A DNA stretch of 64,000 nt from Channallabes apus (GCA_030522415.1 CM060131.1:12447703-12511702), one strand, 5' to 3'; positions 34,967 through 47,025 are shown, numbered from the stretch's first letter. A program made the numbers and translations. The notes: generated by a model from the letters alone, not told the origin.

Positions 34967-36956
34967 GGCCCGGTTTCTCGAAAGCTTCTTATCGCTAAGT
35001 AGTTCTTAAGTTGTACCTTAACCTCTCTCTTAACGTTATGGCGCATTTCCCGAAATGTTCTTACACTAAGTATCTCTTAGGTAAGTCACACGTTCGTAAG
35101 GTTGGTCTGGACCAACCTTAACTCATACTTAGCGTAGTTTCAGCTCAAGACGCTAGTCGCCGCCACTGAGCAGCAGACTTTATAAATCAGCGGTGTATGC
35201 AAACACATTATGGCACGTTATCAAAGTCATATTAATGATGGAATATACTGTAGACCTGTTGAAGAATGTTATTTTATTTGATATCAGAACTAATAGAGTG
35301 ACTTTTCTCTCTTTTCTCTTCTCAATTTCTCTCAAATATTCAATAAAAATATATCTCTTCCAGATTTCTCTCAGATATTCATTGAATGTAACACATTTTT
35401 TTAGTAAACGTAAAACTGTTTTCCTTAAAATGATTTAATTTAGCTTAAAATATTTATGCTGAATACATTATATTTTTGACAGTTAATATTAAATCCAACA
35501 CAATAAAAGACTTGTTTTAATTTACAATTAAATATATATATTGTCTTATATTTAAATAATTTATTCTATGTTTCTTGCTCATTATTATAGTAGTAAAATT
35601 TACTTAAATATATTAGGTGTCACTTTGTTGCCATAATTTTTTTGAGTAAACCCTAGGTCAGATTTTTTTACAGTGCTCTCTGCTTTTTGTTTAAAATAGG
35701 TTTCATTGATCATTAGCCATTATCCATAACTTTATGGACTTTTCTTTATGGACACGTTTTATTTTTATGAAATTTGATTTAGTTAAATGAGAAAATAACC
35801 TTGGGAGTTTCCCCGCATCCATTAATTTTTCTGAGTGATTGTAATGCTTAATACCCCTTGTTACGTCTCCCTAATATTGGCGTCTAGGGTTACAGGAGGT
35901 AACAGTAACACTCCTACAGTATTCACCTATGCGGTTTGACTCGCTGTGAGATGCGGTGTTATACCCCTATCTCACCTGCGCGATCTCGCGCCATGGCCGC
36001 AAGTAGGGTTCATCATGATTCACGCCGAGTTTTTGCGCTCTGATTACGTTTCCATCTTTCTGCGTGCAAAATTAAACGTTTAATTTTTTTGCTGGTCCTC
36101 GCGGAAGCTTGCAGACCTTGTAGAACTTCGCGGAACGTTAAAGGAACGTCGCGGGCAATCGCGGCATCTCACGGTCATGAGTCCAGCCGCACAGGTGAGA
36201 GAGGGGTATTAGGCACCGTGATCCTCGTCGAGTGACCGGCGCCCAACGGTCCGCAAAGATCCGCAAGGTCCGCGAGCTTCCGCATGTTAAACATGTTTAT
36301 TTTTTTTGGCGTGGTAAAATGGAAACGTAATAACAGCACCAAAACTCGCGCTGAATCATGATGAACTGCACTTATGGCCCCTGCGCGAAACCGCGTAGGT
36401 AAGATAGGGGTATTAAACCTCCACGCTGTCATCTCACCGTATTCATTCCATAAGTGCGCTGTACAACCCCAACAACTGACACTTCACATTGTTTCTGAAG
36501 CTGGTGAAGAGTGTTATCAGCTGTTTGTCAATCAGCTATGATTGTATACTCGGTTCATTTCACCGCCACAGGTTACATGAAAATATTAGCGACAGTTTGG
36601 TGATTTAATTTATATATTTGTCTATTATGGCATGTTATTGATAAGTTAACCCATGTCGAAGTAAACGCTATTAAAAGAATTTAGTGCAATGTTTAATTTG
36701 TATAGAAAGTGCCATCTTTCTTAACACTGTCACGCAAAAGGAGTGAAAAATCGATTCCTGAGCAACCGATGTCAGCTAATTCAGGACCTTCACTGTAGAC
36801 AGCGCCACGTAACGTCGGACGTAAGAGGCAGCGACTTAAGAAGACTCCTGAGAGACAGTTCGAGAAATACACTTAGAAAAGTTATCACTTAACGTAGGAT
36901 ATATCTTAAGAGTCTTCTTAGTGCGCGAATAGTGTGCGTTATCGAGAAACCGGGCC
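34967..36956. mobile_element. PIF/Harbinger-like element, copy 2 (uninterrupted)
   Basis: Ends GGCCCGGTTTCTCGAAAGC and ATCGAGAAACCGGGCC, 3-bp duplication CAG (34964-34966, 36957-36959). At 1990 bp it is the cleaner of two copies; the other (17906-25027) carries the chromovirus. No transposase is readable. About 60 bp near 35878-35938 (TGTTACGTCTCCC ... AACAGTAACACTCC) is absent from copy 1. Confidence 0.75.
35961..36414. mobile_element. Fold-back element inside Harbinger copy 2
   Basis: Second copy of the structure at 24010-24480, with the same TACCCCTATCTCACCTGCGC arm and inverted partner. Confidence 0.65.
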
Positions 36957-37150
36957 CAGACTGTTTCAAGTCCATAGAAAGGCAACAGTAACTCCAATAA
37001 TATCTCGACTCCTGTCATCTAAGGATTTGAAACTAAGGCTTCAATTTGTATGGGCTCAGCAAAATTACACGATAGAAGACTGGGAAAATGATGCCTGACC
37101 TGATGGTTCTTGATTTTTGCTGTGACATTCAGTCGACCTACAGACAGTGC

Positions 37151-37871
37151 CTGTAGGTTTTTTTTTTAATCAGTTTTGCTTAAAATTACAGTAGCTCTAT
37201 CTCTGGAAATCTTCTTCCATCCACATAGTGTTTAAATGGTTAGTACTTGATTGGTTAACTGCAACTAGAACTTATTATATTTCTCAAAATGCAGAAAGAA
37301 CCTTTAATTAACCCAATAATCTCTCGAATGAGTATGAATATATGTCCTAGTGCTAGAGATAAAATATGTTGAGATCAAGAAACAGCAAGCAAGAACTAAA
37401 CAGTTCCCAAACTCTTAATGTCTGAGATTTGGGGGCATTTCCAAATAAGTTGCAACACTAAATACCAGTTAGTAATTATAATCTGGAGGCTGAGTCAACA
37501 CTCTTTTTCATGTCCCTTAAATAATTCGAGAACAGCATAATAATAGGGAGGAGTTGTCAAGTACCAAAGTCAAACTAAACCTAGTAGAAGAGGGGATTGA
37601 GACATTTTAAAGTCTTTTTGTAGGTGAATATATTGTTTCTCATAAATGTCAACATTCTCTCTAATTAAAAATGTTTTCTCTGAAAAAACGCTTTTTTCTT
37701 TTATATAATTTGCAGCGACTATTTTGTTGCTTGGTTCATGACAAAATCACAATCCTAAGCATATTTATAAGCATAAATTAGATATTTTTAAAAATAAAAC
37801 TCAACCAAATCTCAAATCTCTTTGCCAGTACAGTTGATTAGCATTTAAACAAGCCTTTTTCCATCATTTAC
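37151..37871. other. AT-rich sequence, no gene seen
   Basis: No motif recognised; TACAGTA at 37187. Confidence 0.5.
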
Positions 37872-38835
37872 TGTGAGGGTTGCCCACTAGAGGGCAGTGT
37901 TTTTAGTTTGTAGTTTTTGTTCCTAGACTCAGTTTCCCAGAAGCCTCCTCGGTCAGGTGACGTGGATGCTCACCTGAAATGAGTAGGCTCATTAGCATTT
38001 TTATAAATACCTGTTTGTTCTGGGAAACTGGGTCGAGCATTAATTTCTGTTATGTGGGTTTTGTTTTGTTCAGTTTGGTTATAGTTGGCCTTTGGTTTCA
38101 GGAGCACTTTAAGTTTGTTTATATTGAGATGTCCTTGTCTTTGTGTCTCCTAGCAGGATTAGCCTCTAGGAGAATTAGCCCTTTGTGTTTACCCTTTTGT
38201 GTAAGTAAACCCCATTGCATGTTTAGTTATTAGTCTGTTTAAATACTAATGAGGGTGATACTAACTGATGTCTAGATCTTAGTCTGTCTAGTCTTCGTGT
38301 CTGTCTAGTCTCATTGTCTGATTAGCTCTTGGTCTGTTTAGGTACTAACATCTTTAGCCACTAACCTTTAGAGTTCGTAGTCTGTTTCATACCTAGTCTG
38401 CTGTGTACCTTGTCTGTTCATTCCCTTGTGTCTCAGGCTACTGGCCGGTGTAGCCATTAGTCTGATTAGCTATGAGCTAGCTTAGCAGCTAATGTGCAGC
38501 TCAGCCAGTAGACCTAGCCAAGCCTGTCTTGGTTTGTTTATCCCTTGCATGCACAGTCCCTAATGTTTAGTCCGTTAGGCTGTTTCGTGTGTCTTGTCTT
38601 GTCCAGTTTGTATCCCATGTCTGTGTGTATCAATGTATGTAATCCCTAGTCTTATGTCTAAGTGTTTGAGTTCTGTTACATTATGCTCCCAAGTTTAAGC
38701 CAACTCTTAGTTCATATTTTGTTCATGTTTTGCTTGTTTGTTTTAATATTAAAGACTTTTCTGTTTCACTGCATCCCCTCTGCATTTATGCCTCAACACC
38801 AAGCCCACAGTCCAACATCATAACAGTACGTGACA
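37872..38835 (+). mobile_element. Solo LTR of the 59-63 kb non-autonomous element family
   Basis: Begins TGTGAGGGTTGCCCACTAGA and ends GTACGTGACA, with an exact 5-bp duplication TTTAC (37867-37871, 38836-38840). It is the reverse complement of the LTRs at 58983-59974 and 62194-63185, so it has the opposite orientation. Diverged by many substitutions and small indels, hence older. A solo LTR arises by recombination between the two LTRs of a full element. The ORF at 37979-38233 is LTR sequence, not a gene. Confidence 0.92.
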
Positions 38836-40779
38836 TTTACTATCAATAATTTACTATGAACTACAATCTTTTTATTAAATAATAAATAATCGGTTTTCTT
38901 TTCCCTTTTGCTGGCCATACATTTTTGAAGTCAATTACATCTTGGAGAGAAATCCTAATGATATCCTTTTTTTTTTTTTTTTTTTTTTTTTTCCAAATAC
39001 TGCTTTCTGAATTCTTTTAGCAGCATGCTTTTGAAAAACTCTTCGATTTCAGAGTTTGAAGAACCTTGGTTAAACATCAAAGAACAATTGGTTTCAATGA
39101 TTGAATTAGGAACAGCCTAAACAGTATGACAGTCAAGAAAAAAAAAATCCTCTGAATTTCACTAGTTATTAAAAAGAAAAGAGTTAATGACTATTCCAAA
39201 CAGTCATATGGCATGTAGGCCAAATATGCTTTGAAATCATACCATAATCCATATGGCCATTCCTGTGTGTACAGTATGTGTGAGGGGGGGGGGATGTTGT
39301 GTGTATTGCTAATTTGGGAGGGTAAATTGAAGATCGTGCAATACTTAGACTTGCCATGAACTCTGTTAGGGATGTCCATGGGCTTGCACTGAACTCTGTT
39401 AGGGATGTAAACTCGAGTGACGGCAGCCCATAGTGTGTGAAATTTTCTAATGCACAAATTAAATGGCTAAGTTGATCTTCTCAAAATATTGATTCCTACC
39501 CAATTGATTTAAAAGAACTGTAGATGCGGACATATTACTCCACTAGTTTTGACGCGTATCTTTAATTTGAAGTTTCAGTCACACAACAGAAATCCGATGA
39601 TCTCTTTGTCTCTTGTAGTTTATTTTGTCAGCATCAAAGAATCAACACTTCATACAGTCGTCTTGAGTAAATCCACTGTGGTTACAACACCAGTTGCTGT
39701 ATCTTATAAATTTCTGACTTTTACAACAACCTATTTGCTATATCTTACTAAGATCTTGGATTACGATTAGCTTACGTTTATAACAACACTTTTGTATATG
39801 TCTGCTTAAGGTCAAAAGCTTGTTTCCGTAGCCTTCCGCATCTAAACTGAAACTTTCTATCATGCAATAGTCATACAGATACATGTCATAGTGGAATGAC
39901 ATCACAGACCAACTTACGATTGTCAAAATGGATGCTTAACTAACAAATTTAAAGCTTATGGCTTATGTAATAAACTTAATGCTTTATTAATGAATAGAAT
40001 AAGGTAAAATAACATGAAATAAACACAACAAAAAATTCATAACAAGTACGATATGGCTCTTACAAGAACATATTGGCATAACATTTAAAATCACACTGGT
40101 CAAGAGTAATGGAGTTAGATCAAAGACATTTTTTTCAGATAAAACACCATACCATATGGACCGACTGAAGAAAAACTTCCAGGCAAGTAGCTTAGAATGT
40201 GATAATCACCAGTAAGATGTACTCAGAACATATCTACTTAATTGTGTTCTCAGTCTTGGCTGGTAATTGGAAACCTGACTCTGATTGTGTTTGTTGTTTC
40301 CACAGAGACTTCACATGAAAGCAAACTGTCATTGCAAAAAATTCACCTCATAAATCAGAAGGCAAAGACAAGCTCTCTCAGGGACAATTCTCCATCAGTA
40401 GGGCTGCTAGCAACAATCAAACCTTTTGTCTTTAGTGTCTAACCTTGTTTTCTGGAAGAAAACAAAAAAAATGGTCTTAACAGCTTTACCAAGTGATCAC
40501 AGGGCATATGGTGTGCAGCATGTGGCCATACGGTAGTAGTCAGGCACTTGGCTGGGTGCATTTACATTTGCAGACTACAAATTGCAGCTTGACTTTAAAA
40601 CTGAGTTATAATTTGTAAAAGTCTGAATAAGCATGAATTTAACATGGCTAAATACTAACTGTAGTTATTTTCTCTCTGACAAACTCCTTTATGGCTAAAA
40701 TTTAGACTTTTAAAATAAAACATATAAAATTTCCATCAATATACTATAACAAAATGGCATTGTATATATACACACTCAC
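38836..40779. other. No recognised gene
   Basis: Holds a T26 homopolymer (38967-38992) and a short direct repeat (ACTCTGTTAGGGATGT twice at 39359-39411). The ORFs at 39191-39457 and 40242-40442 show no known domain. Confidence 0.5.
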
Positions 40780-41052
40780 TCACTCACTCATCATCTATAC
40801 TGCTTAATCCTGTATACAGGGTCGTGGGGGCCTGGAGCCTATGCCAGGAGACAGGGTGCCGATCCACTGCAGGGCACACACACATACACACACCCAACAT
40901 TCACACACTACGGGCAATTTGGGAATGCTAATTTAACCTAACCTACAGTACATGTCTTTGGACTATGGGAGGAAACCAGAGTACCCGGAGGAAACCCACC
41001 AAGCACCGTGAGGACATGCAAACTCCATGCATAGAGACAGAAATCAAACCCA
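40780..41052 (-). mobile_element. Fish SINE copy, cut at its head by the CACTC element
   Basis: Reverse-strand copy of the SINE family at 13607-13983: tail CACTCACTCACTCATCAT, then TACTGCTTAATCCTGTAT, GGCCTGGAGCCTATGCCAGG, CATGTCTTTGGACTATGGGA and AACTCCATGCATAGAGACAG. The tRNA-derived head with A and B boxes is missing where the CACTC-ended element begins. It carries TACAGTA at 40944, absent from the other copy. Confidence 0.85.
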
Positions 41053-42674
41053 CACTCTAAAAAATGCTGGGTTGTTTTTTCTACCCAAACGCTGGGTTGC
41101 CGCTGTTGGGTCGTTTTTCTGGGTTATTTACAGAGAGTTGGGTAGTTTTTGTGTAACCCAGCTGCTGGGTTGAAGTTTGCTCGGCCCCTCCCTCAAAGTT
41201 CACCGGTGGATTCAGCGGCTGTCACTCAGCTTCATGTCTCTTGAGCTCCCACACCACTGATGACGGTTCATCCTCCTCGGACATTTAAGGGAAAATTACG
41301 TTAAATACAAGGTCTGTATACACATGTTCACTCACCTAATGCACATATGACTGAAAAATTATTACTATATGTAACATTTATTACTGTTACCGTGTTAAGG
41401 TTACACACAAACTTTCCGGCTGGTCTGAGGTACTGGATGATAATTTAGTTGAGAATAGCTGCTAGTTAGTCAAAATACCCCACCTGTGTATGAAAGAAAC
41501 AGGAAAAAGTACCACAGCTGTACAGGTAACTACTAGATGGAAGTATTAATATTTTGGTGATTGTAATGTACCAGTATGACACCAGCTATGAAATTTCTTC
41601 GGTAATTAGCTTAAAATCAATGCAGACCACAATATCAACTAGTCTGACATAAAGTGCTGTATCCTAAAAGCCATGCTTATTCTGCTGTTTTATGTTTGAT
41701 AGTAGCTGTCTCCATGTTTTTGTTTTAGGTTACCTATACCCTATCTTAATGGGCAGCTTTGTAATTTTTTTGTATCAATCCTATTTCACACTAAATTAAT
41801 AGTCTTATTCAGTTTAATCTTTGCTAGTCAACAAATTTTTTACTTTTTCATTTCTTTCTTTCTAAGGTTGGAACCAACATGGTGGAATACCTCCAGCAGG
41901 CTGAAGTGTCGAGGCCGTACCCCTACATCCTGACCCTGACGTTGGGAGATAATGACCAGCGCTGCTCAGTAATGTTGTAATGTTGCTATGAAATAGCGAG
42001 GCCTACCTGAAAAGTCATAGACAGTGTTTGTATGTTAAAATGAGACCAGGGTTGGATAGTTTTGTTCTGCAGAAAAGATATCTGAAGTCACAGAGAGATC
42101 CTGCTCTGTAGAAGCTGCCTCAGTCTATTTGTGCAATTACTCCATTCTGCCCTTATCAGTAATAGTATAGTAATGATGTCACTGTTGATTATCTGTTCTT
42201 GTGCTTTTGAAAAATAAATGTTTTTTCTAATCAAGAACATTTAATAGGATGTTGTTTATTGGATATATGTATGTTTTTTGTAATAGGCCAGTATATCAAA
42301 GTAATTTAACTGTTTAATAGACATGGGTGTTTTTTTGTTTTTTGTTTTTTTAACAGATTCACTGTAAAACATGAAAATAATAATAACCTATTTGTGAGGT
42401 AGAATTAACCCAACATTCCAGTTAAAATTAACCAACAAACTCCAAACATATGGGTAGAACATTTGACCAATTTATGTGGTAGAATTAACCCAGCATTATA
42501 GTTAAATATGACGTAGCATTTGGAATGAATATTTAACCCATCTTGTTGGGTTAAACAAATAACCCATCTTGCTGGTTAAATTAACCCAGCATTTAGTTAG
42601 TCCTATATTTACCCAGCAGCTGGGTTAAAAACAACCCAGACTGGGTTGTTTTTAACCCAGCATTTTTTAGGGTG
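41053..42674. mobile_element. CACTC-ended DNA transposon with an exon-like insert
   Basis: Ends CACTCTAAAAAATGCTGGGTT and its inverse closing at 42674, with 20 of 21 positions matching. Subterminal DNA is packed with AACCCAGC/GCTGGGTT motifs. It resembles fish EnSpm/CMC-type elements; the target duplication is only CA at best. It contains an intron/exon-like 3' gene end (41867-41980) with a downstream AATAAA (near 42213). No transposase. Confidence 0.65.
41867..41980 (+). pseudogene. Terminal-exon-like coding segment inside the CACTC element
   Basis: A pyrimidine-rich acceptor (TTTCATTTCTTTCTTTCTAAG) is followed by an open 37-residue reading frame containing MVEYLQQAEVSRPYPYI and GDNDQRCS, ending in TAA at 41978-41980. 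It reads like the last coding exon of a protein gene, and I recall similar peptides in repetitive fish predicted proteins, but I cannot name the family. Upstream exons are not seen here. Either a captured host exon or the remaining end of the element's own gene. Confidence 0.4.
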
Positions 42675-43130
42675 CAGGTTTATATATATAGTAGGATGTA
42701 CAGTATAATATTAACTATATTATCATATTATTATTATTATATCATCATATATATCCATGTATAATGTAAACTGTGTATATACTGTACTGTGTGTAAGTTG
42801 GCAGATACAGGACTCTAAACAAGGTACAGTAAAACAACATATGTACAACAAAAATCATGGAACTAAAAAATTGAACTTACCAGTGCTTGACAAGACATTA
42901 AGAAGACTAGATTCAAGTGGAATCTGGTCATGAGACAATACATTACTGTAACAGCCATTGGAGGGGCAAAAAAAGTCAGAGACCAGAATCAAAACAAAGG
43001 CACATGGTGACAAAAACTTAAATTAATCATTATAAATCACTTACAGTACAGTAGTTCTGATCAAGTAATCTGATTGCATTGCATTGCATTTTCAAAGGTG
43101 TTGTAAAATTTGCTAATTAATCTGTTGGTC
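42675..43130. other. AT-rich sequence with many TACWGTA 7-mers
   Basis: No gene. Contains TACWGTA at 42699, 42780, 42825, 42945, 43042 and 43047. Confidence 0.6.
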
Positions 43131-43333
43131 GCCAGCATTGGTTGAAGTAGGCCAGTACTGTTTGCAGTCCACATTTACAGTACAATCCCTCATAGAACCA
43201 CTTTCAGCAAAAAACACATCTGATCATTTTATGTAATTTTAAACACTTTAACACTTTTGTAATTGCTTCTATTCTAAATGTTCATGTTGTTTTGTTCATG
43301 GGTAATGTGAGCTACAAAGTTAACTAGCTTCCC

Positions 43334-44100
43334 ACTGCGCAATGTGACGTTGTAGTGACGTCTTTTCCATGTCATTTTGGACGTCCAATTTCCGTCCATT
43401 GATGGGATTGTTTTGTAACGCCAGGCAATGTCTTTTTATCGATGTCTACCGCACGTCTAATTTTGACGTCGGTGGGACCGTCGTAGTGACGTCTTTTTCA
43501 TGTCATTTTTGGATGTCCAATTTCCGTCCATTGATGGGGTTGTTTTGTAATGCCAGGTGATGTCTTTTTTCCGATGTCTACCGCGCGTCTAATGTTGACT
43601 CCACCAAATTGCTTCGCCGGCTGACGGTGCTGTACCTTGCCCCGGCACTTGCGCAGCGTCACCATTGGGCTCCGCCCCGTGACTCGGTGCCGGAATCTTC
43701 AACTCGCCGCTCCGCTTTGATTGCGCTGCGTCGCTCGCTATCGTGGAGATACAAGTTGGATTGATTACTTCCCAATGCAAATTGCTGGAAGTACTTTATT
43801 CACCACAGCACGCACGGGAAACACATTCACTCGAGAACCAAACCCAATTCAGCCTTAGCATGAACTGGAACATATTCAACAGGTCTCTCACACACACACA
43901 TACAGTACTCAACACACCTAAACTTGGCCGAAGCCATTACCCCAAACACATTTCCTCAACACGGTGACCACAGCAACCCGCCGCAAAGCATGACGGTCGT
44001 CAGCCGCTGCCCCGCCCACGCCACAATATGTTTTTCTTTTTTACATTTTCCTGTTTCCCTTTAACAGTTTTTATTTTATTTAAAGCCTATATATTACATA

Positions 44101-44136
<36 letters not shown>

Positions 44137-44591
44137 AGTGGTGTGGGCGGGGCAGTGGCTGACGACCGACATGCTTTGTGGCGGGTTACTTCACCTTCTT
44201 GGGGAAATGTCTTTGGTCTAAGTCAGATTAGGTCAAATGTTGAACGTCAAGATGACGCCCAAGTTGGGTCATGGTTGGACGTCCAAATAGTGGACCTAGT
44301 TTGGACCTCAAAATGACATAAAAAAAAAAATAAGCCAGGTTGTTGAACGTCAAAATGTCGTCCTAGTTCGGTCATGGTTGGACGTCCAAATAGTGGACCT
44401 AGTTTGGACGTCCAAAAAAAATAAGGCAGATTAGGTCGTCAAAATGACGTCCTAGTTGGGTCATGGTTGGACGTCCAAATAGTGGACCTAGTTTGGACGT
44501 CGAATAGACGTCCAGAATTGGTCATGGACCGACAGACCCAATATAGACATGATCTGCACGTCTATCCGACGTCCAATGTTTAGCTGTGTTA
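43334..44591. mobile_element. ACGTC-rich DNA transposon, non-autonomous
   Basis: Left side: two tandem copies of a ~131-bp unit (TAGTGACGTCTTTTCCATG ... GATGTCTACCGC). Right side: three copies of a ~115-bp unit built on GGTCATGGTTGGACGTCCAA and TAGTGGACCTAGTTTGG. Such subterminal ACGTC/GACGT arrays mark a class of fish CACTG/EnSpm-like elements (family memory). Ends: CCCACTGCGCAATGTGACG on the left and CGACGTCCAATGTTTAGC on the right, only loosely inverted. No transposase; exact boundaries uncertain. Confidence 0.55.
43948..44222. repeat. Inverted repeat with TA microsatellite loop
   Basis: Arms of about 75 bp (CAACCCGCCGCAAAGCATGAC ... CGCTGCCCCGCCCACGCC near 43974-44021, and the reverse complement at about 44139-44222) flank a TA tract at 44104-44131. 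This would form a large hairpin in the middle of the ACGTC-rich element. Confidence 0.75.
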
Positions 44592-45070
44592 TAAATAACA
44601 CAGCTGAATCCTGAATCCCTCTCTAACCCCTGATCAAGGGCACTATTTGGTGTATGGAATAAGGGATTGTAGCGCACTAGCTTTCCAAGTTCTGCTAGTT
44701 GAGATTCAACCTTGAAACCCCAGCAGTTAGCCAATATTCTAAAGCAGAATAAGTGGAAATATAAAGTACAGTAAATCTTGTTTAAAAAAAGTTTTCTGAG
44801 GATTATCCACCACCTTCATGGTTTATTCACCTCACCTTTTGTATATACAGTAAGTACTAGTAAGATTAAAAAATTCCCTTCACCCTGGTTAATTGCACTA
44901 GGTGCCGTTAAATGTCAGCTGCCAGCTCAGCACTAGTGGCACCAGTCGCAAAAGTTATTTTGGCAGGGCCTGGTATTAATAGCTGGTCAAATAAACAAAC
45001 AAATCATAATCTGATGATATTTATAGAAGAATGTTTATAGAGCAATATCACAGTTTAGTTCATTCTGTTG

Positions 45071-46494
45071 TACTGAATATCAGCATACTGATATCTACTT
45101 ATATCATATTGAGCCATATGAGTATAGGAGTATTTAGTGATGCACAAATAATTATAAACACTACTGATAAATAATAATATATGATGAATACTGAAAATTT
45201 ATTTAAGGGGAAAAAATAAATATAATTATAATTATATATATATATTTCTTTTTTTTGGGGGGGGGGGGGTAAACGTAGGTTAAGTACATAAGTTTCTGTC
45301 CAACGGTCTTTAGTTTACTAAGCAGACCAGTGAAAATAAAATCTATTATAAAAATGTATTAAAATATTCAGAACTTTTGTAAAGTCTTTACTGTAAAGTC
45401 TCTGATCTGATGACATGCCTACAGTAAAATAATTTTCAAAAATGCCTGTGAAAATATTTCACAACATACAATACGTTACAGAAGCACCTTATTTTATTTT
45501 ATAAACATTTATTGGCTCTGCTACATTAGTTTGTCATGTATGCAGTTTAGTCTACTGGAATGTGCCATATCCAGACTTCTCTCAGTCAGTTAATGACCCC
45601 TATTATTTAAATTCATTCTCTAATTTCACATTGAAATGCTTTGCATGGTCAGTGACATAGAATTGTTATAGTGCTGAACGTTTAACTATTGACCCCATGT
45701 CAGTTTCTTTACTCAAATGGAAATTCATTTGAACCGGAACTATGTGTGTGTGTATGATCATACATATGAATTAGTAGTTAAATGTCAGGTAGATTTTTTT
45801 TTCTTTTAGAAAATGAGATCTTTCTTTACTCACAAATGTGATGAGATATTTAGTACGCTTAAGTACCATCTGATTAAAGGGGTGAATGCAAAATACCAAA
45901 AGACACCTTGAAGTGTTATACTGCAAATTGCAATTTCAGAGAGAGGACGTCTGCATTGTTTTCCCTTTAATGTGCTTAGACTCAAGGTTACATATCCTGA
46001 CGCTGTTTGTCCTTGGGTTACCTCATTTCAGAATATCCTTGGGAAAGGGGCATTTAGCCTTGATTTAAACACAGTTTTTGAATCTACCACTCAATATATT
46101 TTTTTCTAAGAAACTTTCTGTAGTGGAATAAAGATTAGAAACCTCCAACACCATAGGTCTGAACTCAAAATCTGTGAAATCATTCATTTTGTGATTTTGT
46201 GACATGTCGTCAAGCCAATCTCACACCAATGTTTTTTTGTTGTTTGTTTGTTTTTTACAGTACTTCCAAAAGTAGAAAATGAAGGTAATTCATATTTTCT
46301 GTAATGTTAGTATTTATATGAGAGAAAAATGTGACATTTTACCTATAGTTCTGTGTTAATTTAGCCTTGATTTATAACAGCTTGGTTTTCTCAGACACTA
46401 AATAAACACATGCATGAACATTTTCAAATTCAATTCAATTTTATTGAATTCAATGTCATTGCAGGGCTGTGTGTTTGGTTACTGAGTAAACTGG
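45071..46494. other. AT-rich sequence, no gene seen
   Basis: Contains a TA run followed by T and G homopolymers (about 45230-45271). No known motif in the short ORFs. Confidence 0.5.
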
Positions 46495-47025
46495 TATTGA
46501 TTACTGTCCACCAATCAAGCATAACATTAAAACCACTGGCAGGAAAAGTCAGTAACATTGATTATCTTGTTACAATGGCACCTCTCAAGGGGTGGGGTAT
46601 ATTAACCAGCAGATGAACAGTCAGTTCCCAAAGTTGATTTGTTGGAAGCAGAAAAAATGGGCAAGTAGTGTATAACAATCTGAGTGACATTGATAAGAAT
46701 CAGGCTAGGTAAGCGCATCTCCAAAATGGCAGGTCTTGTGGGCATTACCTGGCAAAAAGTGGTTCGAAGAACACCACCTGTAACCGCGTTATGAAAGTCC
46801 AAGTTCATTCAACTGTCTTGTTGGCCAAGTCTAGCTCATCTGGTCTGATCCCAAACTGCTGAAAAGGTTAACGTTGAATGTGATAGAAAGCTGTTAGGAA
46901 ACATAGTACATCACAGATTGTTATCAAATGGTTTGCATAGCTGCAGACCTGTCAATGTGTCCATGTAGCCCCTGTCTACCTCTGGATCCATCTACAATAT
47001 GGATGTGAGCATCAGATATACTGTA
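46495..47025 (+). pseudogene. Tc1-like relic (third family)
   Basis: Starts CCACCAATCAAGCATAACAT and follows a fish Tc1 gene in order: AAAAAATGGGCAAG (start ATG-GG-AAG), CGCATCTCCAAAATGGCAGG then TCTTGTGGGC (ISK-AGLVG), GAGGTTAACGTTGAA-like NVECDRK segment, and CTGCAGACCTGTCAATGTG (PVNV) before the catalytic core, which is absent. Frameshifts throughout. Confidence 0.65.

Larger units (their letters stand above)
34615..37150 (+). pseudogene. Tc1-like relic interrupted by Harbinger copy 2
   Basis: The left part (34615-34966) starts ACTCACGAGCCACTTCATTA and contains the transposase N-terminal region (CTACTGGGATTTTCATGG, CATCTCTAGGGTTTCCAGAG). The right part (36957-37150) continues in register with CCATAGAAAGGCAACAGTAA, then TTTGAAACTAAGGCTTCAA and ATAGAAGACTGGGAAAATG, the segment leading to the first catalytic Asp. 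Both parts have indels and stops. The Harbinger element sits at a CAG in the reading region. Confidence 0.75.
43131..45070. repeat. Old dispersed repeat R, copy 2, split by an insertion
   Basis: 43131-43333 and 44592-45070 correspond in order to 16995-17850 (AAAAAACACATCTGAT, TAATTGCTTCTATTC, CAAGGGCACTATTTGG, GTGGAAATATAAAG, CTTCATGGTTTATTCACCTC, CAAATAAACAAACAAATC, CATTCTGTTGTACTGAA). The ACGTC-rich element occupies the gap, which shows the insertion happened after copy 2 arose. Confidence 0.6.

Noticed and set aside
37979..38233. 84-residue ORF
   Set aside because: Lies completely inside the solo LTR.
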